Of a stretch of 64,000 bases of DNA, positions 34,612 to 43,282 are shown one piece after another. The notes below the pieces were generated by a model. It was not told where the DNA came from. It searched no databases and saw nothing but the letters and a program-made list of their open reading frames with translations. Both the position numbers and the translations under genes were made by a program. The stretch comes from Shimia sp. R9_2 (GTDB lineage: Bacteria > Pseudomonadota > Alphaproteobacteria > Rhodobacterales > Rhodobacteraceae), in the NCBI RefSeq assembly GCF_017743735.1, contig NZ_JAGHRO010000001.1, positions 496,001 through 560,000 of the forward strand, read 5' to 3'. Numbering within the stretch: position 1 is the first letter of the stretch; each line of letters opens with the position of its first letter.

Positions 34612-36231
34612 TCACATCCGCGCTACACCAAAGCTGTTGGGGTTGAGGTTTCGACGTCGCGCCTCCGCCACGGTATCCAGGCAGAAGGCGATTATCTTGC
34701 GGCTTTCGCGGGGGTCGATCACGCCATGGTCAAGGACTTTCCCTGAGGTGAAGAAGGGGGAGCTCTGCGCATCAAAGAGATTTTCGATGGCCGCTTCCTG
34801 CTTCGCGATACGCGCTTCATCAAGCTCCACACCCTTGCGGGCAGCGCCAGCACGCGCCACGAGCGACATGGTTTTGGCGGCCTGCGCCCCGCCCATGACG
34901 CCGGAGCGGGAGGTCGGCCAAGAGAACAAGAAGTCAGGTTGGTAGGCGATGCCGCACATGCCGTAGTTGCCCGCTCCGAAAGAGGCGCCGCAGTAGAGCG
35001 TGATCTTAGGCACACGGGCATTGCTGACTGCTTGGATCATTTTAGAGCCATGTTTGATCATTCCCGCCTGCTCATAGGCAGTGCCGACCATGTAGCCTGT
35101 GGTGTTGTTTAAGAACACAAGCGGCGTACCGGCCTGATCGCAGGCTTGTATGAAGTGGGTTGCCTTATTGGCACCCGCCGGATCAATTGGGCCGTTGTTG
35201 GCAATGATACCGACTGTATGGCCATGAATCTGAGCTTGGATACAGAGTGTGGCAGCGCCGAAGCCTGATTTGAATTCATCAAAATCTGAGCCATCCACCA
35301 GCCGAGCAACAAGTTCACGAGCATCATAAGGGGTGGTCCAGTCAGCCGGGACAACGCCCGCTATTTCGTCAGTATCATAGCGGGGGGTGTCAAAACTGCG
35401 GATATCAGGCATCTGCAAGTCTTTGTTCCAATCGAGCCGGGATATCACCCGACGGGCCAACGCGATGGCGTGAACATCATCTTCGGCCAGATACTCGACG
35501 AGGCCAGAGGTGGTCGCGTGCATTTCTGCTCCGCCGAGATTTGCGTCCTTGGCGACTTCGCCTGTTGCGGCATTTACCAAAGCCGCACCCGCCAGCGCCG
35601 CCATCCCGTTTTTCTTCACGCCGATCACATAGTCAGACAGTCCCGGCATATAGGCGCCACCGGCAGTGGAAGGACCATGCAGCACGGCAATGGTGGGCAG
35701 GCCTGCGGCAGAAAGGCGGGCGAGGTTGCGAAAGACACCGCCACCCAGAGCCCAATCTTCCACCCGATAGTTCATCAGGTTTGCCCCTGCGCTTTCGACT
35801 AGATGCACAAATGGCAGCTTTTGGCGCAAGGCGATGTCTTGCGCAGACAGGATGGCCTGCAAAGACATTGGGGAAAGTGCGCCTGCGTTGATGCCGCTGT
35901 CGTCCACCACAACCATGCAGCGCACACCGGAGACAAAGCCAATTCCCATCAAAAAGGTCGCGCCGGGCAGGGAGGTGTCAGGATCGTCGCTGTCTTGGAG
36001 ATAGCCCGCAAGGCTGTGTAGGCGCAAAAACGCCATGCCAGGGTCCAGCAGGCGTCCCAGTCGTTCGCGCGGGGTGATCTGCCCACGTGCGGCGAAACGT
36101 TCCCGGCGTTCTTCGGATTTATCTGCGGTCCGCTTCTCCAGGGCGCGCAGTTCATCAACCGCCGCCAACATAGCAGCGCGGTTCGCCGCAAACTCCGGTG
36201 AGTCTGGCGTGATGGATGTGCTCCTCCACAT
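34612..36231 (-). CDS. Acyl-CoA carboxylase carboxyltransferase (beta) subunit
   Basis: A 539-residue protein with both crotonase-like carboxyltransferase halves. The N-terminal half has RERLGRLLDPG, LVESAGANL and STAGGAYMPGLSDYVIG; the C-terminal half has IANNGPIDPAGANKATHFIQAC, FLNNTTGYMVGTAYEQAGMIKHGSKM and GASFGAGNYGMCGIAYQPDFLFSWP. It is most like the methylcrotonyl-, geranyl- and propionyl-CoA type beta subunits. These need a biotin-carrying alpha subunit, and none is encoded in this window. The neighbouring BKACE and TIGR03084-like genes suggest a dedicated acyl-CoA degradation path. Confidence 0.88.
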   Translation of the reverse strand: MWRSTSITPDSPEFAANRAAMLAAVDELRALEKRTADKSEERRERFAARGQITPRERLGRLLDPGMAFLRLHSLAGYLQDSDDPDTSLPGATFLMGIGFVSGVRCMVVVDDSGINAGALSPMSLQAILSAQDIALRQKLPFVHLVESAGANLMNYRVEDWALGGGVFRNLARLSAAGLPTIAVLHGPSTAGGAYMPGLSDYVIGVKKNGMAALAGAALVNAATGEVAKDANLGGAEMHATTSGLVEYLAEDDVHAIALARRVISRLDWNKDLQMPDIRSFDTPRYDTDEIAGVVPADWTTPYDARELVARLVDGSDFDEFKSGFGAATLCIQAQIHGHTVGIIANNGPIDPAGANKATHFIQACDQAGTPLVFLNNTTGYMVGTAYEQAGMIKHGSKMIQAVSNARVPKITLYCGASFGAGNYGMCGIAYQPDFLFSWPTSRSGVMGGAQAAKTMSLVARAGAARKGVELDEARIAKQEAAIENLFDAQSSPFFTSGKVLDHGVIDPRESRKIIAFCLDTVAEARRRNLNPNSFGVARM

Positions 36232-36330
36232 GGGGGGCTCCTCCTCCTGAAGCGGTCCCTATTCCACCTCAGCATGGGCCGGGTCGCTACGCGCATCAAG
36301 GGAGAGTGCATGTGACGCAACGTGCCCCGC

Positions 36331-36359
36331 TTGTTGTTGCGCTGCAGCAAGCGTAAACT
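36331..36359 (+). promoter_or_regulatory. Predicted promoter of the PaaX-like regulator with internal inverted repeat
   Basis: TTGTTG at 36331 and TAAACT at 36354 are separated by 17 nt, a good sigma-70 spacing. Counting about 7 nt from the -10 places transcription initiation at or next to the ATG at 36367, so the mRNA would be leaderless or nearly so, consistent with the absence of a Shine-Dalgarno sequence. An imperfect inverted repeat (CTTGTTGTTGC / GCTGCAGCAAG, 36330-36351) fills the spacer and could be an autorepression operator. Confidence 0.5.
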
Positions 36360-36366
36360 GGTGGTT

Positions 36367-37158
36367 ATGCAACAGGTTGATCTGCAAGAAGATATCAAGG
36401 CGGTGCGCGACTGTGGTCCGATCAAAGTCTGGTCGGTGGTCGTGACCATTTTGGGTGACCTCTTGCAGGATAAAGAGAGCTGGGTTTCCGGGCCGGTTCT
36501 GGATGCATTGGTGCGGCCGCTTGGGATCAACAATCAGGCATTGCGCGTGGCGCTGCATCGGCTCCGGCGGGACGGCTGGGTGGTTACCGAAAAGCGCGGA
36601 CGTATGTCTGCGCATCGTCTATCCGCAGAAGGATGGGCCGCGACGGAGCGCGCACGTCCACAGGTTTACGGTGCCAAGGGAAAAGCCGCTGCGACCGTGA
36701 GTTTGTTGATCGGAGAGCCATCCTTAGCCGTCGCGGAGTTTGAGGCGCTTTTGCCTGCGGGTGCGGTGCAACTGTCGACCCGCAGCGCTTTGGTGAGTGG
36801 TCTGTCAGAGGCACCACAGAGCTGCCTGCTGAGCGCCTTTGCACCAAGTGACATGCCTGAGTGGGTTACGGAGACCGTTGCGCCTCAGGTGATGCGCGCG
36901 GAATATGATGAACTCGCGTCTGTGGTGGAAAAGGTGCTTGCGCATCCGGTGCCTGAAGACCTGTTTGACCGCACGAGCCTGAGGCTTGTGGCGCTGCATC
37001 ACTGGCGTCGTCTGTGTTTGAGGCACGGGGCGGTGCAGGATCTGGTGTTGCCACGGGATTGGGAAGGCGCGCGCGCGCGGCAGATGGTCTTACGGGCGTT
37101 TAAGCATTTGCCACGCCCAAAGATTGACGCTTTGGAACAACGGGTGCCGCTGCGATAG
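36367..37158 (+). CDS. PaaX-family transcriptional regulator
   Basis: A 263-residue protein with an N-terminal winged-helix region (KVWSVVVTILGDLL through LGINNQALRVALHRLRRDGWVVTEKRGRMSAHRLS) and a PaaX-type C-terminal domain ending in a segment with LALHHWRRLCLRHGAVQDLVLP. PaaX represses phenylacetate catabolism in response to phenylacetyl-CoA; relatives sense other acyl-CoAs. It is divergent from the carboxyltransferase gene across 135 nt, so it probably controls that group through an acyl-CoA ligand (inference). The start at ATG 36367 has no ribosome binding site. Confidence 0.82.
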   Translation: MQQVDLQEDIKAVRDCGPIKVWSVVVTILGDLLQDKESWVSGPVLDALVRPLGINNQALRVALHRLRRDGWVVTEKRGRMSAHRLSAEGWAATERARPQVYGAKGKAAATVSLLIGEPSLAVAEFEALLPAGAVQLSTRSALVSGLSEAPQSCLLSAFAPSDMPEWVTETVAPQVMRAEYDELASVVEKVLAHPVPEDLFDRTSLRLVALHHWRRLCLRHGAVQDLVLPRDWEGARARQMVLRAFKHLPRPKIDALEQRVPLR

Positions 37159-37285
37159 CCCTTGGGGTTTAAAGCGCTGAGGCTGTTTGATAAAGGTGGC
37201 GGGACGCAAGACGACTCCACGCATTTGGGACCAAAATGACCGGGACGAAAGGGGCGTATGCCTCAAGCCAGATGGTGTTGGTTTC

Positions 37286-38416
37286 ATGACCAACAAGCGC
37301 CCCAACCTGCACGTCGAAGCGACGGGTAACGAGACGGTTGTGCGTCTGACCGGTGCGCTTCTGACCGAACACCTTGCAGAGATGGAGCGACCTTTTGCAC
37401 AGGTTTCGGCAAATGCTGGCACAGTGCGGGTCGATCTTTCTGATCTCACGGCGATGGACACTGGCGGCGCCTGGATGGTCACGCATTTGCGCGACCGGCT
37501 AAGCCGTGCGGGAGCTGAGGTTGCCATTGATGGTGGTGCGCAGGATCAACTGGCGTTGATCCGCACGGTTTCCGCAGCGGCTCCTGATGAAGAGGTGCAA
37601 GACGCTGCCGCGCATTCAGCCTGGGCCTGGCTGGAGGAGTGGGGCAAGTCTTTGGTCGGGGGCTATCACAATGCGCTCTCATTGATCAGTTTTCTGGGGC
37701 AAACACTCGCCGCATTGACGCGCGAATTGTCTCGTCCACACAAGCTGCGCTGGGCGTCACTCGTGACTCATATGCAGGACACCGGATTCAACGCTGTGCC
37801 CATCATTGGACTTATGGGTTTTCTTATCGGCGTGGTTCTGGCCTTTCAGGGGGCCACTCAATTGCAGCGCTTTGGCGCGGAAGTCTTTGTCGTTGAATTG
37901 ATCTCGATTTCCGTGCTCCGGGAGCTGGGGATCCTGCTCACCGCGATCATTGTCGCTGGTCGTTCAGGGTCCGCTTTCACCGCCTCAGTGGGATCCATGA
38001 AAGTGCAGCAGGAAATTGACGCGATGCAGACGCTCGGGCTTGATCCGGTGCGTGTATTGGTGGTGCCGCGTGTTCTGGCGCTCCTGATCATGCTGCCATT
38101 GCTGGGTTTTGTGGCCAATCTGTTTGGCCTCTTTGGCGGCGCTCTCATGAGTTGGATCAACCTTGGTGTCAGCCCGGGCATGTTTGTCACACGGCTTTAT
38201 GAGAACACGGATGTAAGCCATCTTCTGGTGGGTATGGTCAAAGCCCCATTCTTTGCGCTGGTGATCGGCGTTGTGGCCTGTTGGCAGGCCTTCCAAGTGA
38301 AAAGCAGCTCTACCAGCGTTGGGCAACGCACCACCTCAAGTGTGGTGCAGAGCATCTTTCTGGTGATCGCTCTGGATGCTCTGTTTTCGATCTTCTTTGC
38401 GGAGCTGGGCATATGA
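37286..38416 (+). CDS. mlaE: MlaE-like permease with N-terminal STAS domain
   Basis: A 376-residue fusion. Residues about 5-95 form a STAS domain (LTGALLTEHLAEMERPF, RVDLSDLTAMDTGGAWMVTHLRDRL), the role played by separate MlaB in E. coli. Residues about 120-376 are the MlaE permease (GFLIGVVLAFQGATQLQRFGAEVFVVELISISVLRELGILLTAIIVAGRSGSAFTA). The complex moves phospholipids between outer and inner membrane. ATG 37286 is the first methionine before the STAS domain; the ribosome binding site is poor. The stop overlaps the MlaF start. Confidence 0.88.
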   Translation: MTNKRPNLHVEATGNETVVRLTGALLTEHLAEMERPFAQVSANAGTVRVDLSDLTAMDTGGAWMVTHLRDRLSRAGAEVAIDGGAQDQLALIRTVSAAAPDEEVQDAAAHSAWAWLEEWGKSLVGGYHNALSLISFLGQTLAALTRELSRPHKLRWASLVTHMQDTGFNAVPIIGLMGFLIGVVLAFQGATQLQRFGAEVFVVELISISVLRELGILLTAIIVAGRSGSAFTASVGSMKVQQEIDAMQTLGLDPVRVLVVPRVLALLIMLPLLGFVANLFGLFGGALMSWINLGVSPGMFVTRLYENTDVSHLLVGMVKAPFFALVIGVVACWQAFQVKSSSTSVGQRTTSSVVQSIFLVIALDALFSIFFAELGI

Positions 38417-39228
38417 ACGTGGTGGAGACGCAGCCCGCAGGCGCTGTCAAAGAAGAGTGTGAAGCGGTCATCAAGGTGCGCGGTTTGCGCAATCAGTTTG
38501 GCAAGCAAGTGGTGCATGACAATCTGGATCTGGATGTTTGGCGAGGCGAAGTGCTGGGCATCGTTGGTGGGTCCGGCACCGGTAAATCCGTGCTGCTGCG
38601 CACGATTGTCGGGCTGAACCGCCCGGCGGCTGGCCGCATCGAGGTGCTTGGCACTGATGTGCTGCACGCCCCGGAGGCCGAGCGTCGCAAGGTTGAAACC
38701 CGCTGGGGCGTCGCCTTTCAAGACGGGGCGCTGTTTTCCAGCCTCACGGTTCTTCAAAACGTTATGGCCCCGATGCGCGAGCATCTCAAACTCTCGCAAA
38801 ATCTGATGAAGGATCTCGGCGCGCTAAAGATCGGGCTTGTAGGGCTGCCGCATTTTGCCTGTGAGAAGCTGCCAAGCGAACTGTCAGGCGGGATGCGCAA
38901 ACGGGCCGCTTTGGCGCGGGCCTTGGCGCTTGATCCGCAGATCGTGTTCTTGGACGAACCGACGGCGGGTCTCGATCCGATTGGCGCGGCCGCCTACGAC
39001 GATTTGATTGGGGAATTGCAGCGCGCGCTTGGTATCACCGTGTTTATGGTGACCCACGATCTGGACAGCCTTTATGCCATCTGTGACCGGATTGCCGTAT
39101 TGGCAGAGAAGCGCGTGCTGGTAGAAGGGCCGATTGAGACCATGACAGATGTCGATCATCCCTGGGTTCAGGAATATTTTACGGGACCACGCGCGCGTGC
39201 GGCGCAGGTCAAAGGCAGTAGGAGTTAA
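38413..39228 (+). CDS. mlaF: MlaF-like ABC ATPase
   Basis: A 271-residue ATPase. Walker A is GGSGTGKSV, signature LSGGMRKRAALARALALD, Walker B IVFLDEPTAGLDP, and the switch histidine lies in FMVTHDLDSLY. The N-terminal VKVRGLRNQFGKQVVHDNLDL is as in MlaF. It starts within the mlaE stop codon (ATGA) and precedes the MCE gene by 6 nt. It powers the MlaE-type permease. Confidence 0.9.
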   Translation: MNVVETQPAGAVKEECEAVIKVRGLRNQFGKQVVHDNLDLDVWRGEVLGIVGGSGTGKSVLLRTIVGLNRPAAGRIEVLGTDVLHAPEAERRKVETRWGVAFQDGALFSSLTVLQNVMAPMREHLKLSQNLMKDLGALKIGLVGLPHFACEKLPSELSGGMRKRAALARALALDPQIVFLDEPTAGLDPIGAAAYDDLIGELQRALGITVFMVTHDLDSLYAICDRIAVLAEKRVLVEGPIETMTDVDHPWVQEYFTGPRARAAQVKGSRS

Positions 39229-39234
39229 GGGCAG

Positions 39235-41349
39235 ATGGAGACACGGGCAAACTACCTCCTGATTGGGGTGTTCGCGCTGGTCGGTTTGATCGGCTCTTTC
39301 CTGTTTGTGTTCTGGCTCGCCAAAGTCGATCTGGAGCGGCAGTACGCATATTACGACGTGCTTTTTGACAATGTGTCGGGCCTCGGGATGGCGGGCGGCG
39401 TCCGCTACAACGGCTTGCCGGTTGGGCAGGTTGTGATGTTGGAGCTCGACGACGAAGATCCCTCGCGGGTGCGCGTGCGCATTGAAGTTGGCGCGGACAT
39501 CCCCGTGAAGACCGACACGATTGCGAAGCTTCAGGGGCAGGGCGTGACGGGGGTGAGCTTTGTTGCGCTTTCCGGTGGCACTCCCGAGGCGCAGGCCTTG
39601 CCTCAGTTTGGCGAAATTCCAACGGAAGCAAGTGCCTTGCAATCCGTTGTAGAAAGCGCGCCTGAGCTGATGGGAAAGGCCATCGAGCTTCTGGAGCGGC
39701 TGCAATCGGTTGTGAGTGATGAGAACACCGAGGCCGTGACATCGCTTCTTGAGAACCTCTCAAGCGCGTCTGGGCGGCTTGATCGCACGCTGTCTGAGTT
39801 TGAAACCCTGTCGACGGATGTAGGAAGCGCGGCGCGCGAGATTGCGGCCTTCACTGGTCGACTTGAGCAACTTTCCGACACGGCAGAGGAAACCTTGGAA
39901 GAGGCCACCACAACGCTTGGCAGCATTCGCGTGGCCGCTGATCGCACCGAAGGCACATTGCGCAACGCTGAAAGCGCCTTTGGCACGGCGGATGCGCTGA
40001 TGAAGGATCAGTTGAGTGATTTCATCACCCGCGGTGCGGACGCCGCCGCCGCCCTCGAAGGCGTTGTGACGGTGCTTGAGCCTTCCGCGCTGGCCACACT
40101 GCAATCAGCACGCAATCTGGTTGAAGAACGCCTGCCTGCGCTGGTGCAGCAGGTGCAGGACACCGCCTCAGTGCTCGAAACACAGGTGGCTCAGGTGGGG
40201 CAAGACGCTTCAAACCTGATGAGCCGCTACGAAGAAGTGGGCAGCAGCATCAAGGCACGGGTCGATCAGTCTGAAAGTGCGATTGCGGCTTTTGAGACAG
40301 CGACCAACACAGCAACGGATACGCTGAATTCTGTGCGTGTGACCTCAGATACCGCCAACGAGGTGCTGAGCACAGATATCAAACCGCTTGCCAATGAGGC
40401 GACGGAAACGCTCAGTTCGGTGCGTTCACTGGCTGACACCAAGCTGCCGCCTCTGTTGGATCAGGCCAACGAAACCTTGGTTGTGATTGAAACCGGCGTT
40501 TCTTCGATTTCCACAGAAGGCGCGCTATTGATTGCCGAGGCTACTGCGCGTCTTGCTCAGGCGCAGTCTACTTTGGCCAATCTGGATGAGGCGCTGGATC
40601 TGTCAGACGAAATGCTGCGTTCGGTCGATGCAACCGCAGACAGCGTCACAACTTTGGTTGAAGGGGACGGGGCAGCCTTTGTCGCCGAGGCGCGCGCGGC
40701 TGCGACCAGTGCGCGTGATGCGCTCGACACCATTCGAACAACTGTGGACACAGAACTCCCTGATCTCGTTGCCGATATCAGCGCGGCGGCAAAATCTGCC
40801 AACACGATGATTGGCAACATCGACGCGCTCGCGGTGGGGGCCGCCGGTGATCTCGATACATTGTCAGAGCAGGGCAGTGCGGCGCTGCTTGCGGCCACAG
40901 ACACATTTGCGCGCTCCAATGTGACGCTTGCGGCGATCACCGAAGCGATGGAAACAGCAGATGACACGCTGGGCACCGCCCGGGAGACATTCACCGGTGT
41001 GAACCGCATTCTTGATGAAGAGATCTCTGGCATTCTCACAGATATCAGCGGCGCTGTTTCCGCCGTGTCCGGCACGGTCAACGGTGTGACAGATGACATT
41101 GACCGCGCCGCAGATGAGGTGCTTGCCGCCTCGCAATCCGCCTCAGCCCTGTTGGGCCGTCTGGACGGTATCGTTGCGCAAAACGAGCGTCAGGTGACGG
41201 AGTTCTTCCGCATCGGTCTGCCGCAGGCCACCCGTTTCGTGGAAGAAGCGCGGTTTCTCATAAACAACATGGACCGGTTGGTTGAGCTGATCAGGCGTGA
41301 TCCAGCTCGGTTCCTTCTGGGCACTCAAGGATCGGAGTTTCGTCGATGA
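39235..41349 (+). CDS. mlaD: MlaD-like MCE protein with very long helical extension
   Basis: A 704-residue protein: one N-terminal transmembrane helix (residues 8-28), one MCE domain (about 38-118, with YDVLFDNVSGLGMAGGVRYNGLPVGQV) and about 570 residues of alanine-, threonine- and serine-rich, predicted coiled-coil sequence with no second MCE domain. Within it the short LP motifs RLPALV, KLPPLL and ELPDLV fall at residues 300, 404 and 508, exactly 104 apart. The C-terminus RRDPARFLLGTQGSEFRR is MCE-like. E. coli MlaD is only about 180 aa; this length could span much of the periplasm. Its stop overlaps the lipoprotein gene. Confidence 0.88.
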   Translation: METRANYLLIGVFALVGLIGSFLFVFWLAKVDLERQYAYYDVLFDNVSGLGMAGGVRYNGLPVGQVVMLELDDEDPSRVRVRIEVGADIPVKTDTIAKLQGQGVTGVSFVALSGGTPEAQALPQFGEIPTEASALQSVVESAPELMGKAIELLERLQSVVSDENTEAVTSLLENLSSASGRLDRTLSEFETLSTDVGSAAREIAAFTGRLEQLSDTAEETLEEATTTLGSIRVAADRTEGTLRNAESAFGTADALMKDQLSDFITRGADAAAALEGVVTVLEPSALATLQSARNLVEERLPALVQQVQDTASVLETQVAQVGQDASNLMSRYEEVGSSIKARVDQSESAIAAFETATNTATDTLNSVRVTSDTANEVLSTDIKPLANEATETLSSVRSLADTKLPPLLDQANETLVVIETGVSSISTEGALLIAEATARLAQAQSTLANLDEALDLSDEMLRSVDATADSVTTLVEGDGAAFVAEARAAATSARDALDTIRTTVDTELPDLVADISAAAKSANTMIGNIDALAVGAAGDLDTLSEQGSAALLAATDTFARSNVTLAAITEAMETADDTLGTARETFTGVNRILDEEISGILTDISGAVSAVSGTVNGVTDDIDRAADEVLAASQSASALLGRLDGIVAQNERQVTEFFRIGLPQATRFVEEARFLINNMDRLVELIRRDPARFLLGTQGSEFRR

Positions 41350-42011
41350 TGCGACTGGTATGGGTAGGCATGATGCTGGGCGCGGTGGCGCTTTCTGGGT
41401 GCACAGGGATTGAGACCCTCAATCGTGCCACGACGCCAACTGACCTTTATACGCTGACACCCAAAAGCACTTTTGCCTCAGGGCTACCGCGTATTCGCCA
41501 GCAAATCGTGGTGGAAGAGCCGACAGCTTCGTCTGCGGTGAACACCGATCAGATTGCGGTGCAGCCGACACCTTATCAGATCGAATATCTGCCCCGTGCC
41601 CGCTGGGTAGACCGCGCGCCGGTGATCGTGCAGAACCTGCTGGTGGAAAGCTATGAGAACAGTGGCAAAGTCCGCTCGGTTGGCCGTTCAAGCGTTGGCT
41701 TGCGCCCGGATTATGTGATTGTAACCGACCTGCGTGAGTTTCAGGCGCGACTCCCGGTCGTCGAAATTGAAGGCACCGAAGCCCTCAAGATCGATGTGCG
41801 TCTAAACCTGAAAATCGTGGATTCGTTTAACAACCAGATCATCGACTCAAAGTCGTTTGAAGCTGTGGTGCAGACAGCGAGCGATGAGATCGAAGATGTC
41901 ATTCTGGCGTTTGACACAGCCCTCGGGCGCACGATGCGCAATTCCGTGGAGTGGAGCGTCCGCTCGATTTACAGCCACGCGCAAAAGAACCCGCGACCCG
42001 CGTTGCAATAA
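41346..42011 (+). CDS. ABC-type transport auxiliary lipoprotein (PqiC/DUF330-like)
   Basis: A 221-residue lipoprotein with signal peptide and lipobox ALSGC (cysteine at residue 19). The mature region contains YTLTPKSTF and IVVEEPTASSAVNTDQIAVQPTPYQIEYLPRARWVDRAP, the pattern of PqiC-type proteins that accompany MCE systems and probably dock them to the outer membrane. It is the last gene of the mla operon, with ATGA overlap upstream and a terminator 15 nt downstream. Confidence 0.85.
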   Translation: MMRLVWVGMMLGAVALSGCTGIETLNRATTPTDLYTLTPKSTFASGLPRIRQQIVVEEPTASSAVNTDQIAVQPTPYQIEYLPRARWVDRAPVIVQNLLVESYENSGKVRSVGRSSVGLRPDYVIVTDLREFQARLPVVEIEGTEALKIDVRLNLKIVDSFNNQIIDSKSFEAVVQTASDEIEDVILAFDTALGRTMRNSVEWSVRSIYSHAQKNPRPALQ

Positions 42012-42026
42012 GCAAACGCTCAAAGA

Positions 42027-42057
42027 AAAAGGCGCCCGATGAGGCGCCTTTTGTTTT
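42027..42057. terminator. Bidirectional intrinsic terminator between the mla operon and leuB
   Basis: AAAAGGCGCC / GGCGCCTTTT with a CGATGA-type loop, followed by GTTTT on the plus strand; on the minus strand TTTTTCTTTG follows. It serves both convergent genes. Confidence 0.85.
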
Positions 42058-42075
42058 GGTTATGGAGGCCTGCGA

Positions 42076-43179
42076 TCAGAGACTGGCGTCCAGGGCCGCG
42101 AGCAGGGCGTCGCCCATCTCGGAGGTGGAGACCGGTGTCTCACCTTCGGACTGCATCAGATCTGCGGTGCGCACGCCGTCTGCCAGCACTTTCTCAACAG
42201 CTGCTTCCAGACGATCGGCCTCGGCACCTTCATTGAAGGAATAGCGCAGCGCCATCGCGAAGGAGAGCACACAGGCGCATGGGTTCGCTTTGCCTTGGCC
42301 TGCGATGTCAGGTGCGGAGCCGTGTACGGGTTCATACAGCGCTTTCGGTCGGCCATTGGCCATCGGTGCACCAAGGGACGCAGACGGCAGCATACCCAGA
42401 GAGCCGGTCAGCATTGCCGCACAGTCAGACAGGATGTCGCCAAACAGGTTGTCGGTGTAGATCACGTCAAACTGTTTGGGTGCGCGCACCAGCTGCATTG
42501 CGCCGTTGTCGGCATACATGTGAGACAGTTCTACCTCTGGGTAGTCTTTGGCAACTTCGTTCACCACTTCGCGCCACAGAATGCCGCTTTCCATCACGTT
42601 GGCTTTTTCCATGGAGCACAGACGCTTGTCGCGCACCATCGCAAGTTCAAACGCTGCACGCGCGCCACGCTCGATTTCGCTTTCGGTGTAACGCTGGGTG
42701 TTGATGCCCACACGTTCGTTGCCTTCTTCAAAGATGCCGCGTGGCTCGCCGAAGTACACACCGCCCGTCAGCTCGCGCACGATCATGATATCCAGGCCAG
42801 ACACGATGTCAGTCTTTAGAGAGGAAAAGTCTGCCAGTGCGTCAAAACACTGTGCCGGGCGCAGGTTGGCAAAAAGGTCCATCTCTTTGCGCAGGCGCAG
42901 CAGGCCGCGCTCCGGCTTTACGGAGAAATCCAGATCGTCGTATTTCGGGCCGCCCACAGCACCCAGCAGAACCGCGTCCACCTCTTGGGCTTTCGCCATG
43001 GTGTCATCATGCAGCGGCACACCGTGTTTGTCGTATGCTGCGCCGCCCACGAGGTCTTCGCTCACGTCAAATTTCAGACCGCGCTTGTCGCCAAACCAGC
43101 CGATAACGCGCTGAACTTCGGTCATGACTTCGGGGCCGATGCCGTCGCCGGCGAGGATGAGAAGCGAAGGGTTGCTCAT
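42076..43179 (-). CDS. leuB: 3-isopropylmalate dehydrogenase
   Basis: A 367-residue NAD-dependent decarboxylating dehydrogenase of leucine synthesis. It shows the N-terminal [50 protein letters not shown] (arginine substrate contacts) and the metal-binding and signature region [49 protein letters not shown]. The length is standard. AGGA precedes the ATG. It is separated from leuD and leuC by about 3 kb of unrelated genes on the same strand. Confidence 0.95.
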   Translation of the reverse strand: MSNPSLLILAGDGIGPEVMTEVQRVIGWFGDKRGLKFDVSEDLVGGAAYDKHGVPLHDDTMAKAQEVDAVLLGAVGGPKYDDLDFSVKPERGLLRLRKEMDLFANLRPAQCFDALADFSSLKTDIVSGLDIMIVRELTGGVYFGEPRGIFEEGNERVGINTQRYTESEIERGARAAFELAMVRDKRLCSMEKANVMESGILWREVVNEVAKDYPEVELSHMYADNGAMQLVRAPKQFDVIYTDNLFGDILSDCAAMLTGSLGMLPSASLGAPMANGRPKALYEPVHGSAPDIAGQGKANPCACVLSFAMALRYSFNEGAEADRLEAAVEKVLADGVRTADLMQSEGETPVSTSEMGDALLAALDASL

Positions 43180-43282
43180 GGGTGTCGTCCTTGATCCTTT
43201 GGGTTCGCTACGGGTTAGCGAGACAGGCGCAAAAGATCAAGAAACAAGGGGCTTGAATGCGCTGGAAAGCTTGAGAAACCGA

